Positions 24,207-36,500 of a DNA stretch of 64,000 nucleotides are shown here, piece after piece; positions within the stretch are counted from its first letter, which is position 1; every line of letters starts with the position of its first letter. The notes under the pieces were generated by a model. That model was not told the DNA's origin and did not search any database. It saw only the letters and a list, made by a program, of their open reading frames with translations. This DNA is from Klebsormidium nitens (taxonomy: Eukaryota > Streptophyta > Klebsormidiophyceae > Klebsormidiales > Klebsormidiaceae): the NCBI GenBank assembly GCA_000708835.1, contig DF236965.1, forward strand, positions 128,700 to 192,699. Direction: 5' to 3'. The position numbers and the translations under genes were made by a program.

Positions 24207-27200
24207 TTACGAAGCTATGTTGCAATCCAGCTCATCGGGATAGAGGAGCCCCGCCTTCTTCGGCGCCGAAGGCATCTGCTCTTGAACCTTCTTGAGGCGC
24301 TTCTGGAGCTCTTTCATGACTGCCTCGCCTTTGGAGTCCAAAGCCAGGTCAGAGAAGTCCTTTACAAGAGAGGCACGCGGCACGTTGAGGATGTAGTTGT
24401 AGTTGAGCCACAGTTGGTAGCGGTCTTTGTCCTCACGCAAAGCGCCCTGCAAGACAACGAACACGACATGTAAGATGGTCCCCGAAAACGAAAGCTTTGT
24501 GTGATGAATGCCGTAGCATTTCCACATGTTTTTCGTTGTTTGTTGAACTCGACAGGAGCAAACTTGTTTTGTGAGTCAAGACTGACTGGTTTGTTAACAG
24601 GACGATCGTCAAAATGGAAGCAAGCCGGGTCCATTAAAACAAATCTATCTTGATCTACATTGCACCTTCAGATGACTTTCGTGAACACTCGCAACTAGCT
24701 CTGAGAGATGGGAATCCGGCTTTGACAGCCAACACCTCTGGTGTGAATACCATCCATTAACGCTTCGCTCGAAGATGCTGAGATTGCCAGCATCGCATCA
24801 TCGACGAGTGGCGTTGGATCGTGTCTGACCTGATACACTCTGAGCGGCCACGTGGCAGTCCAGCACACATAGTTCCACATGTTCTGACCCACGGCTCCGT
24901 GCTCGCCAGTGCCCGACCATATGAAGACGGCTGCAAGCTTGGTGAGACCGCTGAGCGTAGGCGTGACCGGGTTGACCACATTTGTGACACCGCCGGGTAC
25001 CAGGTTGTTGAGGAGGGTTAAGAAACGAACGATGGACGCGTCCGTGGCAACCGCCTCGTCGTCCTTGTAGTAGATAGACAGGTAATCCTTGGAGTACCTG
25101 CGTTCAAAGGGGATTGTGGCTCTTAACCATAGCCGGTTACGAGCTGGTCAAGAGTCCAGCAGACTCGAGTAGTAAGCAGGGACGTAACATGGCTGTAACA
25201 TCGGTCAAAGAACCACACTGGAACTTGGTTTACCACACCTGGTTAGCCAGACCTTCCGGTGGTTGGGTGCTGCACGGTCAAAAGCTGTGCTGGAGTCAAG
25301 GCAGAGTTTCTTCTAAATTAGGCAGATTACAGCTTCTCCGGGATTGCGTTCAATTCCTTTAAAAAGTAACATCGCTTGAAACTCATCACCATGCTGAAAG
25401 GCTTCCGGATACCATAAAGAACCTGTCAAACAGGGAGAGCACCTGCGAAAGCTAAGGAAAGACCGGTGAAGCCCAATCTGAACTTTTGTAGTGATTGTAT
25501 TCAACGTGGTTTGCTCTTATACAACTGAGTGAGCGCGTGGAATAGCAGAAAAGGAGGCAAATGACGTCGTTGCCGACTGACGCTATGAGAAAGCTGTGAG
25601 CTTCAAATCTTACATGGCGATGACGCCCCACAGCTCCCGTAGATTGTTGGCAGCGGGAGAGTCGACGTCCATGCAGTAATGGCTGGGGTCCATCTCCAGC
25701 AGGTCGAACCCGTCTGTCCAGTAATCAGCTACCGCTTTGAAGATCTCCTCGCGAGGCCAGCTGAACACCGATTCAAACTGCACAGCAGAATAAACCAACA
25801 CCTTAGGCAATCGTTTCTATCTGAAAAGAGCAAGAAGGTTACCTGAAAGGTGGAGCATCCTGCATCTGATCTCGAGATGTGTTTGAGAATTTTGAAATTG
25901 TGAAAAATCTCTTGAGAAGGGACTGCGAACCCTCTGACACTATCTTATTTGTGTCAGACTCACGAGATGTCGACCTAGATAGGCATACCGAAAGACATAC
26001 CGAAGTGGTTGTGGCAATCTTCTCAAACGACCTCTAAGTTGGTCTGGAGCTGAGCGTGAAAACCGAGAAGCAAGGATCCTCATTACTACAAAAGCAAGGG
26101 CGCTCAAGCAGGAGCTAGCTAGCTATAGCAAGGAACCGTCCAGATGGAGTGAATTGTGAGTTGCATAGCTGCTTCAGCACAACCGCAGCATGAGACCAAG
26201 CCTTTCTGGGAATTGTGCTTGCTTCGGAAGATCAAGATGTCAGGATGAGGACTTCACCCTTCGTTCGTTAAGAGGCAACTTCGGGCTCGCTCACCGTCGA
26301 ATTGAAAAAGCCCCCCTGGAGGTCAGTCCTGATGGTCTGTGCGTTGCTCCGGATTGCCCCAAAGAAGTGGGCCCACAGCAGCCGAAGCAGGGGGTGGGAG
26401 CCGCTCAGCGTGTTCCGGGCCGCGATCTAAAGGAAGAGCACGTCGTCAAAGACCGAGGTAAGAGCCGGCTTGATTACTCACAGCCGAGTTTGTCGCACGC
26501 GCATCTAGTCACGAGGAGGGCTGCTTTGAGCCCAAAACACGTGTATACATCTGGATAAAGATATCGACTTTCTGCCCAACGATTTGCAGAAACAGACCAG
26601 CCAAGATGGGCTTTTGCATTTGACCATCAGCAATAACGTCAGCGTTCTGGTCCATTGACTCTCTGATTTCGAAGTTTTTACAGTCCGTCCTTTGGAAGGA
26701 GCTACTCGTGAGTACATCCCACAATGGCCTACCGTGGGCATGCGATCACAGCGGCTCCCAGCCGTTCACCTTGTAGCATGCCTCTCTCGATCTGAAATCT
26801 ATCATCTGCACTGTGGCAGCTTTGCCAAGCACTACTATGCACAGTGCCTGCTAGCTGACTGGTGACACAGCCGCTTTCACATCACTGGGTTGTCCTTCAC
26901 AATATTCAGAGCTTCATTGCTTAGTATCTGACCTCACATTCTCTTACAAGATTTGTAAAAGGAGGCTTCTGTAGATTCTGTAGGCTTCGTTGAAGGAGAA
27001 GCCTTCAGCGCTATGCACGTTGAGAAGGTAGCGGCCAACACCTCTGGCACCATAAAATGTAGGCCGCTTTAAGGTCTGGTTTAAGGCTTCCGGATGCAAT
27101 ATTTCCAATCAAAGCGACCTCAAAGTTCTCCCCAAGATCAAGATGACCTGAAATGTTGCATCTTTAAGATCACCACTGACCTTTAAACCCGACCTTTAAT

Positions 27201-29692
27201 CGCCTATACGTTTCTAGTATTTGGAGCTAAGCAGAGGTCGCCAATCGTACCTCAAAGCACTCCGCCATGGCCACGTGCACTCCCATCGTGTGGTGTAGAA
27301 TGCTGTTATAAGTGGCAGCGCTGGCCAAGAAAATCTGTTTGGCCAGTGCAAAGCGTTCGGGGTCGTCTGAAGGGCTGACAGCTCCTGTCTCGCCCGTGGT
27401 TATGCTGGTTACCTGAAGAAGAGCAGCAAAGCATGATATACTGTAGCGTTGGCAGTTGTCGCCAACATTTTGCATTACATGTATGCCTTCATCCGATTTG
27501 GGAAAGAGGCGCCTTCTGTGGCAAGCAATGTGTCGTAGCAGCATGTACTGTTAGGGGAACCATCCGCAAGAAAACGGCTAGGATTGTCAGAAATTGCAAG
27601 AAGAGAAGCAGATTTTCACATCGCCTCAAGAACCACTGATATTATGATCAATACCTATCAATAGGTATTCTTGACAGGTGAGGATAGGCTGGGCTGTCCG
27701 TGAAGAAACATATCCACAAAATACTCGTGTCCCTCGCCTCCTGCCGGAATTAAGTGCAAAACCAGACTCTGAGCCTGTTCATCAGGACCTGAACGGACAC
27801 TCTGTCCACTCTGAAAGTTGAACATCGGCAATTGGAGACGTCCATGGAATCTTTGTCACCTAAATTTTTCAGAAGGGGTCAGTCAGCGATCGAAGAATTC
27901 CCTCCAGTTGCTAAACAGAGTTCCCCAAGGCACCACTCAATTGAAAACTTAGAGACTGCTTGGATCCAGTTTGCTCCCGCCGGGCCCTTTCAAAAAGAGC
28001 TAGGTCTGGCTCTATGGTCGACATTTGATTTGCAAAGAAGCAGGGTTTGGTCTGACAAAGCCAACGTCTAGGTTCAGCAGACAAAGGTGATCTAAGCAGT
28101 TCTTTCAAAATGTCTGGAAAGCTTCAGCTTGTGCGTACCTGCCACACAGCGTTTAGCTCAGCTTTGGCCCCCAGTCTGTGCAGGCCCGGATAGACTTTGT
28201 ACTTTGCGAGCTTCGAGAGATCAATGATGTACCCTCCCTGGGTTGGCCCTTGCTGAGACTTTGCTTGGGTGTACCGAAGCAAGGGGCCATTGCGGGCCAG
28301 CTCTCCGATGTCAGCTCTGCCCTTTGCCATACCCTGTATTCAGAAAGGCAACCCCTATGACAACCTGCCAGATCAAAATCTCCTCGTGCATTTCAACCAC
28401 GGTGCTGCACAAACTGCAATTCAATCGCTGTATCTACAAGAAACAAGATCTAGGCATTCAAGGTGACAAGCTGGCAGCCAGTCCGTGCACAGAGAAAGAA
28501 TGTAGTGAGGAGAGGCTACCTTTGTTGGTTGCTTACCGGAGGGCGCACAGGAGCTTGGAAAGACTTCTGGAGGTTTGCAAATGGGACCTTGGTGAATGCG
28601 TCTTGGACCATCTCGTCCTCTTGCAAAGTGAAAAGAGACAAAGTAAGGGAGCGCCCTTCCATCAAAATGTGCTCAACCATTCAACTTTTCCACAATGAAG
28701 CGCAGCAACCAGAAATCCTGGAAAGTTGCAGAGAAAGAAATTGCAACACAGGCTAGTCCCTCCAGTGAGTGTGTTTATAGAATTGATTGCCTTCTTCCAT
28801 GGAAGATCTAGCCCCCATTCCAGGGTCCCAGCAAAAGCGCGTGTATTCCACCAGTGGTGAAATTGGATCATCACTTGAGCAGACTTACAAAAAGAAAGAA
28901 GATGCCAGCTGAATCTCACCATCATTCACAACAGGTCCGCCGGTTCTTGAGTCGCCTGTTGCCAATGGGAAGATCCACATGAGCACCCACTGAACCAACG
29001 TAACAATCTGCAGAAAGTTGACGATTTGAGCTGAGAAGTAGAGAGGTGTTCATACAACTGTAAAACCTAACCAACCTCAAAGTTACCTTCATACGGGAAC
29101 ACCCAATCAGAAGATAAGGTCTTGGAATGCTTCTTAAGAAGTTGACTGACGTGTGAGAGCTATTGCTCCGTGAAGAAGAGGTATCCGCACCAAACTTCAG
29201 GTCAGGGCTCCTTGGGAAGGCTGATCTTGTCCTGAGCAGTTTCATTGATTGGTCCCAGTGCCGGGGCACAATCCAGATGTTGCAGATCTCCAGGTCATTT
29301 AGCGTACAGGAAACAGCAGATGTTTGACTCCCATGTGTATCCAACAAAGATTACACAGGGCTGAGACAAAACAAGACTTGCTATCAAAGTAACCTGCCAA
29401 AAGTGGAGCACTGTATTACCTGAACAAGCCACTGATAGAGAATTGCCTCATCTTTTGGTACCGTTTCAGCCTGCACGACCAGCTTCGAAGTCGATCCGGT
29501 GCCTGGATCAACTGTTGGCAGGTAATGCGGCAGGAAGGACTTCACCCCCAGCTTATCCGTCTTGCAGGTTTTCAATAGGTTGTTGTTGGGAATGGGAAGC
29601 GGGGAGCGCTGGTTCCTGTCCATCTTTGTCTTTGCGAATGCTGTCCAAAAGATGCGCCGCAGACTGCAGCTAGTTTCTGATGGAGGCGCCAT
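24207..29692 (-). CDS. Lipoxygenase-like protein without PLAT domain, two iron-ligand positions altered
   Basis: Eleven exons: 29692-29420, 29007-28930, 28717-28678, 28619-28537, 28333-28139, 27774-27676, 27412-27251, 26426-26295, 25777-25614, 25097-24830 and 24446-24207. The total is 1734 nt and 577 residues, all in frame. Lipoxygenases insert O2 into polyunsaturated fatty acids using an iron held by three His, one Asn and the C-terminal Ile carboxylate. Family signatures seen are HTMGVHVAMAECFEIA (H-x4-H, two ligands), SGSHPLLRLLWAHFF, and WSGTGEHGAVGQNMWNY (third His). At the Asn position, four residues after that His, there is Gly, and the protein ends NIAS rather than in Ile. The N-terminal PLAT/C2 domain of plant enzymes is absent, so it resembles bacterial or mini-LOX forms. 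The exon 2 donor (GTT|GTGAAT) was chosen for phase. It could be an inactive or altered-metal homologue. Confidence 0.82.
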
Positions 29693-32600
29693 CTTCCAGT
29701 GGGAAATGCTCCTACCTTTCCTCAATCAGGAATGTCGAGTTTGAGACAATGCTATCAGACAAGGCCGAGCTGGGGGAGAAAGGAAATCTCCTTCGAATGT
29801 TTGAGGCAGCCAACTCTCTGGTGGTCCCAACACATATATACTTTTCTTTCTTGAAGAAGGGCGACGTAGCGGGGAAGCCATGGACCTGATTGCTGCAACA
29901 AAATGAATGTACGAGGACTGGTGCAGCAAATGCATTATTCACGTGATGGTATGTACTACCGAATTCCGCTGGAAAATATTCTGGGCGGTAATGGACCGAT
30001 AATGGTTCTATTTAGCTGGTAACGCTAGGGCTGCCGAAAGTCGCAAACGTTTCATAATTAATTATTTGGCGTCGAACCTGACGAAATCAAACGCTGGTAC
30101 GGTATGCTGAGTGCTGCATTTAATGACCGTTAGCTTTCAAGGATGCATGATTGCCCTTCAATCATGAATATTCTTCGAATCTTTCCGTACTGGTTTGACT
30201 TTACGCGAAGTTCTCAGGCTCTGCGATTCCGCCTCATGCGCAGGCGTCCGGACTCCGACTCCGGACTCCGGCGAAGTACAAAGACGGAATCTTCCGCTTT
30301 TACTCCGTCCGATTTGAAGGTCCGACTACACCGGAAGGGGTGTCCGCTGGGACTGACGGTACTAGTTCATCGGACGGTCTCGAACGGTTCGCCTTCAATA
30401 GGGTCCAGAATACCTATTCTACTAGTCCAGCTAATAGTATCCTTGCTTTCTTGCTTGGAGATAACTTTCGCCCAATGATGCAATGAATGCGCTGTTGCCT
30501 GCAATATCGCACGGTTCAAGGGTACGTTTGATTTCACTTCGAAGCTTCTCTAGTCCGTAACTGGCAATAGGTTACTTAGCTGAGCCGGAATGAAGAAAAT
30601 TAAAACATTACTCCAAGCACAGATTTGCACTTGGTAGCTTTCTAGTCACACGGACAGATATACACCGAAAGGAACGAAGAGATGTGTAACAGCAGCCAAG
30701 AAGCGGCGTCAAGCAACAAGTGGTGAAGTGGCGCCAAAAAGAACGGACGAGAGATGGCTGCAAGGCTCGCATCGCGAGACTCACGTTCCAGTCTGTAGTT
30801 TGCATCACTCGGAACGCTGCGGGTACTAACCATCTCTGATCACATCTTTGTGACGCTTCCAAGTTCAGGTATAATCTCATCAACGCGAAGGCTCTGAGAG
30901 AGCATAAGAGCACCAAAGGCTTACTTGATGGCTGATTAGGATATAACGTGCATGATGTTTGATGTCAGCCTCAGTGCCTGGGGTATCCAGTTTTAAAGAT
31001 ATGGATGCCTCTCTACTTTGGTCGCTCGTTTGACATTTGTCAAGCAAGCTGCAGCGAGCTCTCGACCGTTGTCCAAGTTGTCACTAGAAGGACTCAGCAG
31101 CCCTACTTTAGCTGTAGTGATTAGGGACACGTTTCCATATGAATCAGACGAATGGGCTTCAAAATGAACTGGTTGAACTGGTCCAGCTGCGAACAGAGGG
31201 CGGCCGCTAGTTTGTCATCTGGTCGCCAGACTAGGGCGCTCTCTTGTAGAACTTAGAGCTTCTTCCTTGACCAGATTGATAGCTTATCTTGAATGAAGAC
31301 GCTGTTTCTAATCCATTGGTGTAAGCAATTCCCGCCTCGAGAGATTGCTGATGTAAAGTGCTTAGTGCATTCGAGAAGAGTGGCGCTAACTTGTGAAAGC
31401 AACCGTCCAGGACGTGGCTCCACCTCAAATGGGGACGCCCTTAGACCTTTCACTGGACACGTGTCTGTTCCCGAAAAGTTTCTTCCACAAAAGGCGAAGC
31501 AGCTCACAACCGCGCAGGCAAGCCCAAGCCCTCTGAAAGGCCGGTCGATTTTATCTCGCGGCGGTGCTGCGCGTTACTCGTGGCCCGCGGAGCGCGCCGC
31601 GGTGGGGCAGCCGCTTGATCGACGCCGTGGAGGCGTGCTGGGACCACGACCCCACGCGGCGCCCCTCCGCGGACCAAGTCGCGCGCAGGCTGCACCTCGT
31701 TGGCCTCCGCCTGGGACACGTGGCGGCCAGGGAGGCCAGGATGATCTGTGTGATTAGGAGAGCTTGCTTCTGTGGGTGGCGGAAGAACTAAGAAGGTGGG
31801 CTTTCGGTTAGCTAGGAGAAAGTCAAGTACAGTAGTCGTTCATTCTGTTCGATTACGCCGGGGGGAGGGATAGAAATTTGGAGCTTTGTCGTGGTTTAGC
31901 TGACAGCAAGTCGTCACTCGGCGCGGAATGGAGATCTTTCATGCGGGGTGGGTTGACAAGATTTTAGAAGCCCGTAGTGACGCCTGTTTCATATCGTGGG
32001 GGGAACTCAGAATTTAGAATATGACCATCGTGTATGGTTCTGTGATCGCCTGCGTACGAGATCATTCAAGTTGATACTGGAGGATTGCAGACGGGTTGTA
32101 AACAGGTCGAATAAAATTGCTGGCAGCGTTGGTAAGATCAGATGTAAGGATGACTTTAGACAGGACGAGACCGTTGTTGACAGAACCCGTCCGTCCGTTG
32201 ACATTGCAACGCCTAAAGCAAAGTTTGATAGAAAGTTGAGACGATCACAAACTTGATCGTTCGAGTCAGAGACTTGCATGCGTACTACATCCTAATGAGA
32301 CTTGAGAATCCTTGGTGCCCCGGGTAGTCGGAGTGTGGTAGTGACTTATGTGTGCCGGCAATGATGTTGATGGCAAGATTTGACCCGAGCTCGAGCCTGC
32401 CATGTACTGCGGTCACTTGCTATAATAGTCTCGATCTGAAAGCTATTCAGTAAAGGAAAGGGCCTTCACCTACGTGCGAACGCATTGTGCACTCAAACTG
32501 CGTATAGCACCTCGGCGTTGGCACAGAGTCTGACGCCGCTGGACTGCCATGCAGTACTAGTCTTATTACTTCAAACAAATTTTAGCGTCACTCCCGATTT

Positions 32601-33553
32601 GGATGCCTTAGGGCCAGTATAACGCGGTCGAACTCGCTTGGAGTAGGTATACGGTGATGTGGACGTTGTCAGCCAATGCTACAAAAGCAACATCTGGGGT
32701 CGCAAAAATCGACTACTCATCACTACCCAATCATCCATTTAATCATTTCCGATTCAAGCAGGCCAAGTAGCCTTGAAAGGAACCGTTCGATATGCACTCT
32801 GGATTCCAGCCGATTCGTAACGTGGAAATCAATCAACGTGGGATATCATCAGGAGTCTCAATCTGCTAAACTGTGTCTATAAAAAGCTGATTTTAACGAG
32901 TCTTCAATCACTCTCCCTACTTCTTCCAGTATCGCCGCAGCGCTCGCTAGTGCGACTGATCAAGATGCTGATGGTAGCTTTTCGGGAGAAGCGCTCAGAG
33001 GGTATGAACAAGGAGGTTTCGGCTTCAACCCGATGTTTCCACTTGAGCCAAACTGGTGTGCAACATATCCCTAGTTTTTAGTCAATCTGGAACACTGGAG
33101 AAACACCTTTCTAAAGCTCAAGCTTGGGATCTTGGCCTCTGCGGAAGAGAGGGCTGTGGTACTGAGGGCCCTTGTAAGGGACACCTGCAGAGGAGGACCA
33201 AAAGGGCGTCAGCAGAACGGAGCAGTGCTGCTCTTCTTGAAAGAAGAAGAGGCTCGGAGACGGACTTCATTTTACAGCAGGATCTTAAAGCGGCAAGGAT
33301 CTCGGCACCGAAGTTTGGCATGTCAGCGAAACGGGTTCATCCTCAGGGCTTTCAGGCTTTCTTATCATCGTCAATTAGACCGGACAACAAACTCAGTACC
33401 CTCTCCACACATAGAATACTGGAAGGACCCCTGAAAGACTCTCTCTTCCTCACAAGCTTTCAAAAGCTTAAGCATCATGGTTTCCAGATCTTGGATATCA
33501 GAAACAAGGGAGCTCTTTGAGGTTAATAGCCCCCTTCTGGATATCCTAAAAGC
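29693..33553. other. Gene-poor stretch
   Basis: About 3.9 kb, largely AT-rich, between the start of the lipoxygenase-like gene and the 3' end of the beta-helix gene. The only protein-like signal is the kinase fragment near 31.57-31.79 kb. Open frames near 30.1 and 33.1 kb show no domain. The final exon of the beta-helix gene could still hide near 31.8-33.5 kb, but I could not find it. Confidence 0.45.
31567..31791 (+). pseudogene. Protein-kinase C-terminal fragment
   Basis: A GC-rich island in AT-rich surroundings encodes LIDAVEACWDHDPTRRPSAD followed by QVARRL. This is the conserved subdomain XI of tyrosine-kinase-like/RAF-type kinases (CW..DP..RPS). The frame continues to a TAA at about 31791. 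No ATP-binding loop, HRD or DFG motif is visible upstream on either strand within several kb. It is therefore either a relic or the last exon of a gene whose other exons I missed. An adjacent frame reads RYSWPAERAAVGQP just before it, which would suit a frameshifted upstream part. Confidence 0.45.
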
Positions 33554-36500
33554 TCAGAACCGATACCTCCACAATACTCTGAAATGATCATTTGCCAAAT
33601 CCAACGACATACCTTGGCAGAAGATGCGCTCGCACTCTGGCCCGGCCAGCTCCCTCTTGTAGACGCTGACGAAGTCGGGCGCGGGGCAGTCGCACGTGTA
33701 CGTGGTGGTGCTCGTGGCGTGGCATATGCCGGGCTTGCAGGGGCCCTCGCGCGCGGCGCACGGATCAGCGGCCGCGGCTGCAAGATATAGGGAGTTAACG
33801 ACGTTAGAAAGGAAAGTAGAGCGAGGGAGGGAAGTAAGAACCGCGTTTTTCAATTGAGCCCGTATTGGAGCCATCTTTGAATCTCAATCGCTGTGCAGCG
33901 AGAAGAGATATTGTGCTGTGGAAGTTGAGATGGGCGAGTCATTTGCTTGGTGGATATCTTCAAGGTTGCGCACTGATGCGCAACAGAGACCGCAAGAGCT
34001 GGCGAGGTTGACATCCCCTTCAGCTTACAACACGTGCGCAAACCCCAGCTTCACCTCGAAAAGCACGATATCCTTCAGGAAAGACCGTTGCCAGACCATG
34101 CGAAAGGTCTTACCCAAGCTTAGCAGACCTGTATAATGCAGAAAAGGCGAGCCGGGGTCTTCGATAATTACAAGCATCAGTCAATCAAGGGTCTGCAAAC
34201 TCACGGACGCAAACCTCCCGCCTCTCCCCGAACGGCCCGGGCGCCTTGGTCTGGCGCGCGAAGCCCTTGGGGCAGCGGCACTTGTTCCCGTTCTCGTACA
34301 GGCGGCACGTGCCGGGGAAGCAGACGTCCACGTCGCAGGACGGGTTGCTAACGCCGGGCGCGGGGCCGACCGCGGGCGCGGGCGCGGGAGCGGTTCCATT
34401 GACGCCGAACTGGCCGCCGCCCGGAACGGGAGCGGTGAAGTTGCAGATTCCGTTGACGTAGTTAGGCCAGGCGAGCGCGGCGAATAAAGTGCCTGCGAAT
34501 GGAAGAATTTGATCAGTAAACGAGCTTGATATCGTTAGGTGTTTGGAAACTTTCCAGAATGGTCCTAGAGTTGAGAGCACATTTCTGCTGATGTTTCGGA
34601 GCGTTCTTCTTCTTGCAGGTGTGATGATGATGATTCACGGGTGTGCAGAAAGAAGCGGCAAAGCTCCATCGCAGCAGAGAGACCGCCTCAACGGGCTGCT
34701 TGCAAAGACAGCCAATTTGCAAGACATTCTGTTAAGAAGGGGTTTTTCGCTGGGACGACTTACCGTTGGCGCACTCGAAGGAGTGAGGCCCCTTGAAGTT
34801 CTCGGTCTGCAAAGGAAGGACGGCAGTCGTATCAGACTTCTTGCCTCTCTTTAAGTGCTAGACGAAGAGCAGATCCGTTCATCCTTCGACCCATTATTGG
34901 CCTTGCAATCACACCCTTGCAACCTTGATGGATGACATACTCGTTTCAAAGCTCCCGCCACGTCGTCCTTTTGGACCCCTACTGCCAGAGTTGACCAGTT
35001 CTCATTAAGCTTCAACTAGATTAGAGTAGCTCTCTGATCAAGTCTCTGACAACTTGCGCTTTGCATCATCCGGCACTTCATCCATGTAAACGGTTTTGAC
35101 CAGTTCCACTTAGAGTGCGAAAGAATCGAATGAGAGCTACGTTCAGCTTTCTGACAATTTGCGCACTTACGGGGTCGGTGAAAGTAATATTGGGAACGCG
35201 GCACAGCTGCGTGAAGCCGGCGGGCTGGGTGAAGACAGAGTCGGAGGCGCGGTCACCCGAGTCCTGTGGTGGCAGAACACACTTGTATTGAGGCTCCAAT
35301 CTACTCAATACAGTGGGCCGACGCATGGCAGGCTGCTTTTCCTACCACCTTCGCGGCTTTTGGACGAAACAAGGTCCTCGCATTGGTAAAGAGAGCTCCG
35401 AAGACTCTGTTTAGTTTGTGTCGCCGGAAAAGCACGTTGACAGAGCTTGCTTCGGCGGAAGTTTGCGTGAAGACTCTCCTTGGGGATTGTGCATTCGTTC
35501 TGGACTTTCCGAAGCTGACGTAGCTAGCGAAACCCTGATCAAATGAAATTTTTCCGGATTTGTCCGCTAGATTTTGGATGGATTTGCAGGCGCTATCAGA
35601 GGTCTATATTGGCTTGCCTCTTTTTTTACGTAGTAAAAAGGCAAGTTGTAGTTTTGCTGTATTTTCCGAACTGTACGACGTCGTGAGCGGCTACGTGAGT
35701 GACCAGTCTGGTGGTTTTGCCTCGATTTGCCCCGGATCGACGATAAAACGTACAGTAGGGACCCAAAATTTGCCATACCATGGTGGGTTTTGCTTTTGGA
35801 CTGCCCCCGCAGAGCGGCGCAAATAAGCTGTATCGCATCGAAGGCGGCCGCGAAAGCCGCTCGGAGCCAGATGTAACGCTGCAACAATCTGACATTCTTG
35901 AACGGACAAGATTCTGCCACGTTGCAATCTCAGTGTGTCGCAATCCCGCCACGATAGCCAGTAACGTACCCTTATAAGGGCAGTGTCACAATTTCAACAA
36001 TCAATCAGTCCATCAATCAGTACACTAGGTTGATGCGCAACTTCATACCTTATTGAAAGGCTTTCCAAAATATACGCTTCGATCACAACAAATTTCAAAA
36101 AATCGCCGTTGAAAAATAGCACAAGTTTCCGTCCATAAGCCCCCATTAGAGGCAAGCCCTGACGCCCCTCCGGGGCGTTTCCCACATGTTAAGTTCAAGA
36201 TTGCCCAACGGAATGGTGTAAGGGTCAAAAGATCGACTTACCGCCACCTTGTTGCTGTACACGAAGGTGGTCTGGAGCAGTACGCGCGCGCAGTCGTCAA
36301 CCCAGATGGCACCGCCAGCAACCTGCGAGGGCCGTCCACGTGTCAGCCATCGACCACATATCAAAAGAAAGTCGCTACTAACCTATTACCAGTATAAAGA
36401 ATGCGAATAGGCGGATAAAGAGAAAGCCAGCATACGGAAACGACAGTAGCAGGCCATATTACAAGCTCCAAAACTGAGTCAAACATTTCGCAGCAGGGAT

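Noticed and set aside
27650-27669. Hairpin AATACCTAT-CA-ATAGGTATT
   Set aside because: It is a short inverted repeat in a lipoxygenase intron with no poly-U or known RNA context. Nothing supports a terminator or ncRNA.
28922-29347. 141-residue minus-strand open frame between lipoxygenase exons
   Set aside because: Exon 29692-29420 joins exon 29007-28930 directly in phase 0. The long frame crosses the intron and shows no lipoxygenase similarity, though an exon containing LGPINETAQDKISLPKEP in another frame was considered and could not be joined without a stop.
33056-33520. 154-residue plus-strand open frame
   Set aside because: No recognisable motif, no upstream coding signal, and AT-rich surroundings. 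It may be chance, and it overlaps the region searched for the last beta-helix exon.
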